Origin: Heliopora coerulea
Taxonomy: Eukaryota > Cnidaria > Anthozoa > Scleralcyonacea > Helioporidae
Direction of reading: 5' to 3'
Length of the DNA: 64,000 nucleotides
NCBI GenBank assembly: GCA_030142905.1
Contig: JASJOG010000034.1
Location: forward strand, 1,789,001-1,853,000
A model generated the notes under the pieces. The model was not told the origin of the DNA. It was given only the letters and a program-made list of their open reading frames with translations, and searched no databases. The position numbers and the translations under genes are program-made. Positions 24,970-36,900 of this stretch are shown piece by piece; the first letter of the stretch is position 1, and every line of letters starts with the position of its first letter.

Positions 24970-26576
24970 AAACGTTTTCCGCATTTGGATCGCGAACGTT
25001 CACCGCTGTTACACAATGCAATGAGTTGTGTTCAACGGCCCGTCTCGCAACACTATTGCAAGACAGATTTCACGACACATTGCAACGTAACACCCTTCGA
25101 TGTCATTATCCTCTATCGATATTTGTTGCGAGACAGGTTTCACTAAAAGTTGAAAGGTTTAACTCGATGCAATGATCGCGAGCTCGCTTCACTAACATTA
25201 CACCGTGCAACACTTTTTGTAGGTGCCCTGTATCGTTGCATCGAGTACCAGCGCCTTTAGACAGACAAAGTTTATCGTCAGTGCTATAGGAAGAAAGTCT
25301 CATCTCAATTTAACCCCAGTTATTCCTCTCTATATGTTTAACTACTTTGCACACACTGCCAGTAGCACGTTTCAGAACAGTTTTTCAACCATATTTTGAA
25401 AACCTCAAGATTATTCCCTTGGGGAGATTTTGATGAGGTGGGGCTTATGAGGGTAAGAAGGACTTATGCTCTACCATTTTGTAGCACAAGTATTTATGGC
25501 GAACAAAGAAACGCGACACACTTGCCTTACATGGTAAACGTGGTATATTTACAAAAGGATAACCTTTGTTAGACTCGAATTGAAAGGGCGGTTTTTAAGC
25601 CATCCTTTTATTATAACTTTAGCTTGCTATACGTGAATGATTAAACTTAAACGTCACATCTTTTAAAGCTTAAATTTGAGTAAAAACATAACTTGTTTGA
25701 TACATTCTTCCGAATTCTTCCGGCATTGTTCTCTGGGAACCAATATGGATCTTATAGGAGAGGTGCCAAGTCAATGTCATCTTTAGTTTATGACACCCTG
25801 TGAACACAACCTATGAAAGAAAGCAATTTTCTAATTCCCGACAAGCACCAAGCTGATATCAAAAAGATACAAGTTGCCCATTCCATTTCACAAGTTGTAG
25901 TCGAACTTCGTTAAGCAACCGTATTAAATCTTCCGATCGTATTTTCCTAAGTATTGCATTTACCATCCTTGAAGTTTGGCCGTCACTGAATTTGCTTAAA
26001 AAGTTGCGCTTTCTACGACAATCGAATTTTCTACCGCTTCGCATTTCCTTTCAACCAGACGTATGTGGTTCTGTTCTCGGTTTTCGTTACGAAGAACATC
26101 GACCACTCCTTTCGGGTCTCTCGTATCAGACATAACATTACACTCAGCGTAATAGCAAACTTCCTTATTTGTCATTGCTCACAGGTAATTCGAAACACCT
26201 GCTAAAGTTTGCATATTTACGATGAAGTAAACTATCGACAAGGTAGCTTCCACTACCAGTAATATATGCTCTCGCAAAGACACCCTCCTGTGTCTTCTTA
26301 CGAGCACATCTCACCAAAGTTTATATTACCCCGAACCTTCATCGAACACTTTTATCATAATCATGACTGGGAAGGCTGACTTAGAACCCTCTTAACGCTT
26401 TCCAGATCATCTTACGACAATTGAGCTCTGTCACTCGAGCATAAATTTCTGTGGGTTGGAACTCTAACAAATGTATGTTCACGTTTATATCACTACATTT
26501 GAGCCGAAGCTAGAGGGATTCCGCTCAGCAATGACACATTTTGTAAATGACTGCGTTCGTCTGTTCACTGCAACTC
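24970..26576. repeat. Decayed alpha-like unit (old copy 2)
   Basis: Similar to 31990-33780 at reduced identity. A degraded coil exon is visible near 25540-25650. Its ISG12 exon is not detectable. Its microexon remnant lies just beyond, at 26602-26630 in the beta block. Confidence 0.6.
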
Positions 26577-27356
26577 GGCTCGCATGTGAAGCATCAGCAC
26601 ACCTTACCCAAGTTCACCTCCATAACTTCCCCCATCATCGAAAAAGAACAGGCAAAGTTATAAGATCTGTTTTATAAGTCAACGAACATACTAAACTGTA
26701 GTTACACTTACGTTCTTCTTTCGTCACCAATGCTATGTAGTTTTGAACAGAAGGTACAGAAATGAAAGCTGATAAAAATGGGTGTTGGTGAAAAGCGTAC
26801 AGTGTAACGGGTAATCACGTAATTAGAAACGGCGTAATAGTTGTTACCACAGTGTAATCATATCAACATGTGCTTCATAGCTATAAAAAACACATCTATT
26901 TATTGTAAACGGGTATACCATGTTCAACTTCTCAGTTCTTATCTCTCAGGTTGATATGTTAACAATGGCTACAGCTGATAAGTTAGGGAACTTAAGTAAT
27001 GCAAAAGAAATGTCGTTTTCTGCGAAGGCGACTGTGACCGGATGTCACGTTTGTTTCCGGATGACGTCGTCGGTTTTGTTGATCAGCCAGGCTTCCACAC
27101 TAACGTCAAAGCAGAAGTTTCGCCGTCGTCGCTAGAGCGCCAATAAAATATTTTGCATAGGCTTGAAGGAGCATTTGCTGAAAATCTTACTGTGAATATG
27201 CTGAACAGTCCTTTTCTTGTTCCTTATTAGTGAACAAAGGAATCAAAATGTTCGTTAAACCTCATCGAACAACGAGGCAATCCGTGAATGACAGAGAGAC
27301 GAGTTAAGGCGTTTCTAATATAACAAAGATTAATGACTATTACTAATTGAACTTCT

Positions 27357-30151
27357 TCAAGACCATTTTAAACTATTTCTTTCCTCGCTTCTTGAAATAT
27401 CTTTGGTAGTACCTGTTAAGTCATCATCTAGTTCATCATGCTCCACTGGCTCTTTCCGGTTTCCTTCTTTCGTTTCTTTCTTATCCACCATCCTTTTTTG
27501 ATACTTCTCAGTACCTTGTCTTACAACATTTTGATTTTTACTCATTTCTTCATCATTACCATCATTTCCTGATTTTCTGAAATTTTCTGGTCTTCCATCA
27601 CTTCCTGATCTTCTACCACTTCTATTTTTACCATCACTTCTTTCATTTCCAGTTCTCCTATCATTTTCTGGTTTTCCACCACTTCTTGATCTTCTACCAT
27701 TTTCAGTTTTCCCATAATTTCTTTCATTTCCAGTTTTCCCATAATATTCTGGTTTTCTACCACTTCCTGATCTTCTAACATTTTCAGTTTTCTCATAATT
27801 TCTTTCATTTCCAGTTCTCCTATCATTTTCTGGTTTTCCACCACTTCCTGATCTCCTACCATTTTCAGTTTTCCCATAATTTTGTTCATTTACAGTTTTC
27901 CCATCATTTTCTGGCTTTCTACCACTTCCTGGTCTTCTACCATTTTCAGTTTTCCCATAATTTCTTTCATTTACAGTTTTCCCATCATTTTCTGGTTTTC
28001 CATCATTTCTTGATCTTCTACCATTTCCAGATTTCCCATCACTTCTTTCATTACCACGTCTCCTATCATTATCTGGTTTTCCACCATTTCCACCATTCTC
28101 AGGTTTGCCACCATTTCCTTTACTTCCAGGATCTCCACCAGTTCCCTTTCCTTTCCCAAAAAGTTTCTTAAGAAAATAACAGGATGATGTTGCTACAGCA
28201 CTTCCTGCTGCTCCAACAGCCCCAGTAACTGTAGATCCAGCTGCAGCCAAGCTTCCTGTTGCACCAACAGCTTGTAACGTTGCCACAAGCCCACCAGCAG
28301 CCACACCACCTCCATTGGCAAGAGCAGATGCTGACATCATTGATGCTGCATAAGACCCAGCAGCTATCCCTACTGAACCAAACCCTAAAGCTCCAGCCAC
28401 AACAGGTGCTGCTGCAATGGCAGCTGCACCTCCAGCAATACCGACAGCAACTGGAGCAACAACTGACTTCCAGCTAAAAAGCAAATACAAGGAGGAAACA
28501 CTAATCAACAACTTTACTCTAAACTAACCAACTACTTGGAATATTTTCCTAGCACATTAAATTTTATCTTTGATCACTCACCTTTTACCATCACCTCCAT
28601 CACCATTACCACCATCACCATCACCATTGTCACCATCACCATTGTCACCATCACCATTGTCACCATCACCATCGTCACCATCACCATTGTCACCATCACC
28701 ATTGCCACCATCACCATTGCCACCATCACCACAGCCATTGCCATCACCATGGCCATCATCATCACAATCATGATCATTTTCATGACCCACATCAGCATGG
28801 CTAGCTTTATTTTTATTCCCATCAGTTTCTTCTTTATTATTTCTACCACCATTACCAATATTATCACCAGCATGGATCTCTTCATCACTATCACCATCTT
28901 CATTATTGTCACCATCATCGTTGCCATCTGGCTATAATAATAGGAAAATAAGAGACCTATCAAAACTGAAAAGTCTGTACTTATAATTTGGGACAAGTGC
29001 AATTTAGCTGACCACAGAATATATTAGCACCCTGTGGGCTCAAACACTCAAGTAAAACTTTGGGGAGTAAGTCCAAAATGCAAAAAAAAATGAATTTTTC
29101 TCAAATATCCTTTCTGAAACAAAGCTACCCACTCACTGAGACATTTTAACCCTTTAATGACCAGGCTTATCACTGTGATGAGCAAAATCAGCTGGTGTTA
29201 GCCAGAGTAAAACACTTCAGTATGCCCTTGTCCCTTAATGGGTTAAGTTGGGCAAAAACATTTATCAATTGCATCAGTTTTTCTGCCAGAAATGAAATCA
29301 AAGTACAACTGATCATCCAATCTTCCTCCTCTTCAATCACTACTTCTAATCCTAACTCTAGTTTAACCTTAAACCTAAGCCTAACCCTAAAGCTGACCAC
29401 ATGACATGACCAAGTCACTAGTAAAAATAGCAGAAGATACAGTTACTGCATTTCAGCTGCAGGTGGCCAGCCAAACTGCACTTTTGCCCATGATTGTATG
29501 ACAAATGTGTTTTAATCCTCCAAAATTGTGCAAAAATTTAATGTTTAGAATTCACAAAAATGAAAACATTTTCATTATCTTTTCATTTTCATTTTCATTT
29601 TGTACTAGCTGTGGATGGCCCTGGCCCTGAACATGGCAGATGCTCATGGGTAGTTGCCTAATATATTACTCACTTGGCAGTCCTATGATATATGGAACAG
29701 CTATAGAGATGGCTTTTAGTGTTTCTACAGGTACAGTATAAGGAAAAACAGAAAACCAAGTGGAAGTTTAGCCACATGAATAATATAGAGCTAAGCATAT
29801 CCCTTCAGTATGGATATCAACACAGCAATTTTGAGGTTTTCTCATCTTCCACTTACTAGTGTTTCAGTGGCTTCATGCGAACCCAACAAGACCTTTTCTG
29901 TTTTTCTCATCAACTAATTGGTTGAAAACAAACCACTAAGAAACGTTGACCATTTATCCAACTATGAGCTGGTCTATTCAACTGGTTTAATTACAAACAA
30001 ATGGCATACAAAGTATGCATTTTCAAAGTATCATTTATAAAATAATTATCCTTACTACGTCGTTGCATTCTACTTTTTCTTTGTTTTCCCCCTTATCTTC
30101 ATTATCTTGAACCTCCAATCCCTTCCTTAATTTGCAGTCTTGGTCACCCAT
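27357..30151 (-). CDS. Long ISG12-domain protein with acidic N-terminus and 27-residue repeat tail, gene 1
   Basis: Exons are 30056-30151, 28582-28931 and 27357-28473. Splice sites are good (GTAAGG, TATTATTATAG, GTGAGT, GCTTTTTAG) and phases agree, giving about 520 residues. Exon 1 ([20 protein letters not shown]...) is charged with no signal peptide. Exon 2 is an Asp/Gly/Asn-rich acidic region with tandem GDGDN repeats. Exon 3 opens with the ISG12 domain ([17 protein letters not shown], then [19 protein letters not shown]), followed by KKLFGKGKG and several 27-residue repeats ([23 protein letters not shown]), and ends acidic. ISG12 proteins are interferon-inducible membrane or mitochondrial proteins in vertebrates. 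The long charged flanks are not usual for the family. The role of the tails is unknown. Confidence 0.75.
28582..28931 (-). repeat. Acidic-exon minisatellite, gene 1 (350 bp exon)
   Basis: Short units on the pattern (G/A)ATGGTGAC give GDGDNG peptide repeats. Exon length in the four gene copies is 350, 335, 248 and 212 bp; all differences are multiples of three. Confidence 0.85.
29146..29246. mobile_element. 101-bp MITE-like repeat in intron 1 (copy 1)
   Basis: Ends are imperfect inverted repeats (TTAACCCTTTAATG and CTTAATGGGTTAA), with the motif GTTAGCCAGAGTAAAA inside. Related sequence occurs outside the array at 13990-14090, so it is a dispersed family. Confidence 0.6.
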
Positions 30152-31328
30152 GATTTAAATATCTAAGAATCAATAATGAAATTCTGATGAATTACAATCA
30201 ACATATTCTCATGAGTTTGACACATACACCACGAACTATCACAAAAAAATTCAAGGTGTACGGACGTATTTTATTACCAAACTACATTTACCAAGGACAA
30301 ATCATTTCAGCAAATAACTTATTTCAAGTAGGACCTTCAGATCTGAGGAATAGCGAAGTTACTGTACGCATGAAATATGCCGGAACGGAAAATCTATAAG
30401 CGTTAACACGATTCCAGAATGTGGTCGCAAAGACAGAATAGCACGGTTTAAGTTCTTATTTACGGTTGGAGATACTGATTATAACATTACCTCAACAGAC
30501 TGACCATGCTACATCGGAATTTCGTCGAATGAAGTCTTCGCATCAGGTTCTTCTCAAAACCTCAAGAAAGAAAATTAAGTTTTCTCCACTGACCTCTGTA
30601 ATATATCTGGACTGCGGTTTCTGCTTTAAAAAGTGTCCGAAAAAATGATGGCGTCATTTTACGATTTGCTTCCGAGTTACTACAGAAACGAAGGCTTTTT
30701 GGGAAAGGGATTTTTTACACCACGTTTTTGCTACGTATTTTCTGCTTTGCAAAGCGTTCAACTTTTCTCATTTTAAAGTCCATATTGGGGTCTATTACGG
30801 AACTACTCACTCATCAACCACTTGACACTATTGGGTAACTGGGCAGCGGTTTGCCGTGTCAGGAGGAAATTCAAAAGAACTCAGACTTTTTCTTAGTCTC
30901 TGGCTTGTCTGCGATTAGTGGCGCAACGGACTATGGTCAGGGTTAGAGTAACTCCTAAGGTTTCCGGTCTCTAAGGGGCCCCGCGATTAATCTGTAGAGA
31001 CGATTGAGAATTAAAATCTTGAAATATATGTGTCTATGCTGAGGATGGTAACGGGGGACCCCGAACGAAAATCTCCTAAGGGCCCCCAGTAATTTCGTTA
31101 TGCCACTGGCGGCGATTACGAATCATGTTTGTCTTCGCATTGATTAAATGGCAGGGTCGAACTCGTCCATTGAAAGGGTGCCCAACGTAGTTAAAGAGCT
31201 GCACTGCACACAGATTTTTTTAAGAAAAGAAAACGTCTCTTATGCATATAGTAAGATGGTCGTCTGTTTAAAAGGACTTGAAAACCAAGAAAGGTAGGTG
31301 CTTTTGTAATTACAGCATCGTTTTATTA
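30152..31328 (-). promoter_or_regulatory. Upstream region of long ISG12 gene 1
   Basis: No coding exon is recognised. It is repeated upstream of all four long or hybrid genes (36901-38076, 50895-52069, 58439-59612). Part (30325-30385) resembles 9230-9300. An AATAAA read from the minus strand near 31322 may end the neighbouring short gene. I saw no perfect interferon-response element. Confidence 0.4.
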
Positions 31329-31399
31329 AGCTAATCTTACTGTCCTCATTACAATTTCAAACTAACGAGGTGCGACTATTAATTTTACTCAAATTATCT

Positions 31400-31583
31400 T
31401 TATAAAATCGCGACTCCGATTGTTGCTCCCATAGCTAAGACACACGCAACCACCTTAGATCCACCTGCAATCGAGGTAACCGTGGCTGCAAGGGTCTGAC
31501 ATACTCCCACGAACTCAACTGGGAAAGAAACGATAGCACTAACGCCACCAAGAACTGCCCCAGCTAGTGCTGTCCATCCCCAT
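31400..31583 (-). CDS. Short ISG12-like terminal exon, copy 2
   Basis: Same 184-bp exon as at 72-255, still open. Small changes include GCVSAIVAF to GGVSAIVSF. Its candidate upstream coil exon (32570-32662) carries an in-frame stop, so this copy is the least likely to be functional. Confidence 0.42.
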
Positions 31584-32569
31584 CTGTTAAAAGAAATGTA
31601 TGCAACAAAAACAAATTTAGGGCTTGGTGCGAGAACGAATTTGATCTATCCAAGAGGGTGTTTAGCATCCACATCATGTAATGAATATATCAGTAAAGAC
31701 GGTTGCATTACTGATTACAAGTTTATAAACACTTGCACCGACTGCATCCAATGATTCTGTTCACTCAAAATTCTTCCGAGTAATCTCAATGCTAAATGAC
31801 TACACACAGCATCAGTGGCCTGGCATTGTATCGCATACACAGCAACTGGCTAGGGGAGCCTCAAAGGTTACAGCTTCCCGCATTTAAGGCTGGGTCTAAA
31901 TAACCTGGTCAGAAGAGCTGATTTCAGGAGTGGCGTTAGTTCATTACAACCCGTTCGCTGTCGTTCGTTCAGTTACTAAGTCGTATCAGCTTTAAAAACG
32001 TTCACCATATTTGGATCACGAACGTTCTATTGCTCTCTTAATGACCGATGTTACACGATTAAGTAATTTGTGAAATCCGTCTCACAACACCATTGCAATA
32101 GAGATTTCATGACACATTGCAAAGTATAACACCCTTCAAAGTCATCACCCTGCGTCGGTTTTCGTTGAGAGACAGGTTTCATCAAAAGTTGAAGAGGGTT
32201 AACTCTATGCAATGATCGTGAGCTCGCTTCACCGAGATTGCAGCGTGTAACAACTTTTATAGGTTTCCTATGTCGTTGTCTCGTGCGACACTGCTTTTAG
32301 ACAGTAAATTTTGTCGCCAGTGCCATAGCAACAAGGTTGCATCTCAAGTATGGTGCGCATGCAGATTCAACTCCAGTTATTTCCTTGTTAAACCACTTTG
32401 CACACACTGTATGCCAAGATCGCATTTCAGCACTATTGTTTACCATATTTTGAAAACCTCGAGATTATTCTCAGTGCGAGATTTAGTTAGGGAAGGGAAC
32501 GCATTATCTCCCCTTCTGTAACGTAAGGTATTAATGATGCATAGAGAAAATGCAACACATTTGCCTCAC

Positions 32570-34804
32570 CTGTTAAACTCACTTTTTTGCCTCAAATTGA
32601 AAGAGCAATTTTCAAGTTAGGCTTTTATTGTAAAGTTAGTTTCTTGCACGTCATTGATTAAACTAAAATATCATATCGTTTAGAGTTTGAATTCGTGGGA
32701 AAATGTAATTTCCAAGATACATTCTTTAGAAAACTTCTGCATGGATTACCGTTCTCAGTAACGTACGTAAATGTGTAGTACATACTAGGACACCTCTACC
32801 TTTATGGCAGGTCATTGCACATCCCGCCTTTTGTCCCGAGCTGGATCGACCTCCGATTCGGATTTGCTTTCTTCTTTTAGACAAGATGTAAATTCATCAT
32901 CGGCTTTTGTTCAGACACTCCGTGAACACAATCTACGAGACAACAATTCTCTGATTCCAGAAAAGCACCAAGCTGTGTTATTTCTTCAGATATCAAAAAG
33001 ACGCAAGTTGCCAACTCGGCTTGCCAACAACTGGTAGTCGAACATCGTTAAGCAACCGTCTGGTCGTGGCTGCATTTTCCGATTGTATTTTCAAGGGTAT
33101 CGCGTTTTCTGTCATCCCAACTTGCACTTTTGCCCACTCCGAATTTGTCAATTAAACAGTTGCGATTTCTGTGATGAGCGCATTTTCTATCGCTTCGCAC
33201 TTCCTCTCTCTCGGCCATTTGTGGCTTTGCTCTCGGGTTTGTAGTGAAGATCTTCGCTCATTCGCCTCTGGTCCTCCTATCTTGCATGAAATCATACTGA
33301 CAAGTCATGGAAAACTTGCTTATCTGCCATTGTCCACTGCCAAAAGCAGAGGAAAACAAATGCTATTGTTTGCATCTTTACGTCGAATACGTGAGATATG
33401 CTTCAAAAAACACACTCTTCTCTGTCTTCTTTCGAATTCATTTAAAAAAAAAATATTCAACTATTACCCTGAATCCTCATCGAAGAAACCCAATCATTTT
33501 CATCATAATCGTGACTGAGGAAACTGACTTGAGCCCTCTTAACGATTTCCAAATTTTTCTATGCATTACAATTGAACGCGAGCATAAATTACTGTGAGTT
33601 GGTAGGGTTGGAACTCTGCGTCTCTAACGGATGTATGTTCACAGTTTCCTGGACAACAAAACGTTTGAGCCAAAGCTGTAGGGATTCTGCTCAGTGATCT
33701 CACGTTTGTACATGACTGCGTTCGTCTGTTTATTCTAACTCGGCTTGCAAATTAACTATCAGCACATTACTTACCACATTCACTACCAGAATTACCTCTC
33801 TGTGAACAAATTAGAAAGAGCAAAGTCATATGTTCAGTTTTCTAGCACAACGCAACACACAGAACTGTGAAGTGTAAACTACGTTAGACTTTCGTTCCTC
33901 TTCTTTCGTCACCATTGCTTTACCGGTTTAAATAGAAGGCAGAGAAATGAAAGCTGAAAAGTACAGGTATTAGTAGAAAGCGTAGAGTAATGAGTAATGA
34001 CATATAATCAGAAACAGTGTAATAGTTGTAGTAAGTGTAATCGTGTTAACATGTGCTTCGCAAGTATAAGAAAAACACCTTTACATACTTTAGGGGACAA
34101 AAGAAATGCCGTGTTTTGCGGCTGGCTGTTACTTTTATTTCCGCATGACGCCATTCGCTTCTTGATCCCCCGTCTAAAGACTAGTCCTAAGGTAAACTGG
34201 AGAGGAAACTTTCAAAATCCCGGAAAAAATCCTGAATAGACGTTGGAACACCAGTATATTGTACCCTGCTAGACAGGGGGGATTTCTACCTGTCATCGAG
34301 AACGGGAATCACATTCTGCCATGGTATAATTATCGCGAGCAATGAAAAAAAAAAAAAAAAAAAGAAAAAAAACATTGCGTCATCCCGTTGTGATGACATC
34401 TTCACAAACACGGACGGGAAACATGTCTTCACTCTATCATGATCTCACCACGTACACGAGCGGGCAAAATTTCAAATGTCGCCATACAACAGAAAAAAAT
34501 GTCGCCCGAACACCCTCTTTAGCGGACAAGCTTTGGCAGTCAAAAGTTGTCTATGATACATCATACGACCATGAACCAATCGACCAATAGATGACTTTGC
34601 CTCTAATTATGAATCATGAGTAATCAAGAGGGAATTCAATAGAAGCGTTTGACTCGCGGCGGTAAAGGATCAGTTTATCTTTGTAATTTATCCTAATTAC
34701 CCTTGATTCAATGCCAGGGTCGAGCTCGTCCATCGAAAGCGTGCCTTACGCAGTATGAAAAAAAGAGCCATAGAACAAGCAGAATTAAAACAAAGAATAT
34801 GCAT
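32570..34804 (-). pseudogene. Candidate 5' exons of short ISG12 gene, copy 2 (damaged)
   Basis: The signal-like segment (34750-34800) has lost its preferred ATG to ATA. The microexon (33775-33799) keeps both splice sites and reads RGNSGSEC. The coil segment (32570-32662) has a 21-bp in-frame deletion and a TAA. Copies 1, 3, 4 and 5 lack these defects. Confidence 0.4.
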
Positions 34805-34942
34805 GTTATACCAAAGGAAAAGTGATAGCCGGTTTAAACGGCTTTAAATTTGAGAAAGACCTTGTCGTAATCACACCATCGATTTAGTAAGCTAATCTTA
34901 GAGTCCTCATCATAATTTCAAACTAACGAGAATGTGTAACGG

Positions 34943-36900
34943 TTATTTTTTATGAAATCTTCTTTCCAATGCGGCTCCAACTGCTTCTCCAACTGCTGCT
35001 CCTAAACCTGCAACACCTGCAACTACCTTAGCTCCACCTGCAAGCACGGTACCCGTGGCTCCAATGGCCTGACATGTGGCCACCACTCCTCCAGCAGCTA
35101 CTCCACCTCCACTGGCCACTGCAGAACCAGCAGCTATTCCTGCTGCGGTAAAGCCCGCTGCTGAAACGACGACTGGGGCTGCAACAAGAGCTCCCACTGC
35201 ACCAAGAACTGCCCATCGCCATCTGTTAAAAGAAATTCATGTTCAGCTATCCCTGCTGAACCAAACCCTAAAGCTCCAGCCACAACAGGTGCAGCTGCCA
35301 TTGCAGCTAAAAAGTACTTCCAGCTAGAAAGTAAATACAAGGAGGAAACACTAATCAACAACTTTACTCTAAACTAACCAACTACTTGGAATATTTTTCC
35401 TAGCACATTAAATTTTACCTTTGATCACTCACCTTTTACCATCACCTCAATCACCATTACCACCATCACCATTACCACCATCACCATTGCCACCATCACC
35501 ATTGCCACCATCACCATTGCCACCATCACCATTGCCACCATCACCATCACCATTTTCATGACCCACATAAGCATGGCTAGCTTTATTTTTATTGCCACTG
35601 TTACCAATATTATCACCAGCATGGAGCTCTTCATCACTATCACCATCTTCATTATTGTCACCATCATCATTGCCATCTGGCTATAATAATAGGAAAATAA
35701 GAGACCTATCAAAATTGAAAAGTCTGTACTCATAATTTGGGACAAGTGAAATTTAGCTGACCACAGAATATATTAGCACCCTGTGGGCTCAAACACTCAA
35801 GTAAAACTTTGGGCAGTAAGTCCAAAATCCAAAAAAAAATCAATTTTTTTCAAATACCCTTTTTGAATCAAAGCTACCCACTCACTGAGACATTTTAACC
35901 CTTTAATCCCCAGGCTTATCACTGTGATGAGCAAAATCAGCTGGCGTTAGCCAGAGTAAAACACTTCAGTATGCCCTTGTCCCTTAATGGGTTAAGTTGG
36001 GCAAAAACATTTATCAATTGCATCAGTTTTTCTGCCAGAAATGAAATCAAAGTGCAACTGATCATCCAATCTTCCTCCTCTTCAATCACTACTTCTAATC
36101 CTAACTCTAGTTTAACCTTAAACCTGAGCCTAACCCTAAAGCTGACCACATGACATGACCAAGTCATTAGTAAAAATAGCAGAAGATACAGTTACTGCAT
36201 TTCAGCTGTAGGTGGCCAGCCAAACTGCACTTTTGCCCATGATTGTATGACAAATGTGTTTTAATCCTCCAAAATTGTGCAAAAATTTAATGTTTAGAAT
36301 TCACAAAAATGAAAACATTTTCATTATCTTTTCATTTTCATTTTCATTTTGTACTAGCTGTGGATGGCCCTGGCCCCAAACATGGCAGATGCTCATGGGT
36401 AGTTGCCTAATATATTACTCACTTGGCAGTCCTATGATATATGGAACAGCTATAGAGATGGCTTTTAGTGTTTCTACAGGTACAGTATAAGGAAAAACAG
36501 AAAACCAAGTGGAAGCTTAGCCACATCAATAATATAGAGCTAAGCATATCCCTTCAGTATGGATGTCAACACAGCAATTTTGAGGTTTTCTCATCTTCCA
36601 CTTACTAGTGTTTCAGTGGCTTCATGCGAACCCAACAAGACCTTTTCTGTTTTTCTCATCAACTAATTGGTTGAAAACAAACCACTAAGAAACGTTGACC
36701 ATTTATCCAACTATGAGCTGGTCTATTCAACTGGTTTAATTACAAACAAATGGCATACAAAGTATGCATTTTCAAAGTATCATTTATAAAATAATTATCC
36801 TTACTACGTCGTTGCATTCTACTTTTTCTTTGTTTTCCCCCTTATCTTCATTATCTTGAACCTCCAATCCCTTCCTTAATTTGCAGTCTTGGTCACCCAT
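34943..36900 (-). CDS. Hybrid ISG12 gene 2: long-gene 5' exons joined to full ISG12 exon
   Basis: Exons 36805-36900 and 35433-35680 copy the first two exons of the long gene. The last exon, 34943-35222, is the alpha-type ISG12 exon ([44 protein letters not shown], ending ALERRFHKK). The DNA junction near 35237 fuses the long gene's third exon to the intron end before the alpha exon. Splicing exon 2 to the alpha acceptor (TTTTAACAG) is in phase (AG plus A, Arg) and gives about 207 residues. Using the long-gene acceptor at 35330 gives an out-of-frame tail. The 27-residue repeat tail is lost. Compared with gene 4, the Ala-Ala-Ser-Met-Met part of the domain is deleted. Confidence 0.58.
35895..35995. 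mobile_element. 101-bp MITE-like repeat in intron 1 (copy 2)
   Basis: Duplicated with the host intron; same ends and internal motif as at 29146-29246. Confidence 0.6.

Noticed and set aside
28536..28937. Thr/Ile-rich and Met/Val-rich frames over the acidic exon
   Set aside because: They are other frames of the same minisatellite. Splice sites support only the Asp/Gly/Asn frame.
29346..29392. Telomere-like CCTAA-rich stretch
   Set aside because: Only one exact CTAACCCTAA unit in a degenerate run inside a duplicated intron; not an interstitial telomere array.
30152..30900. Possible interferon-stimulated response elements upstream of the long ISG12 gene
   Set aside because: A-rich GAAA runs exist (near 30570), but no clean GAAANNGAAA element was seen, so no site is claimed.
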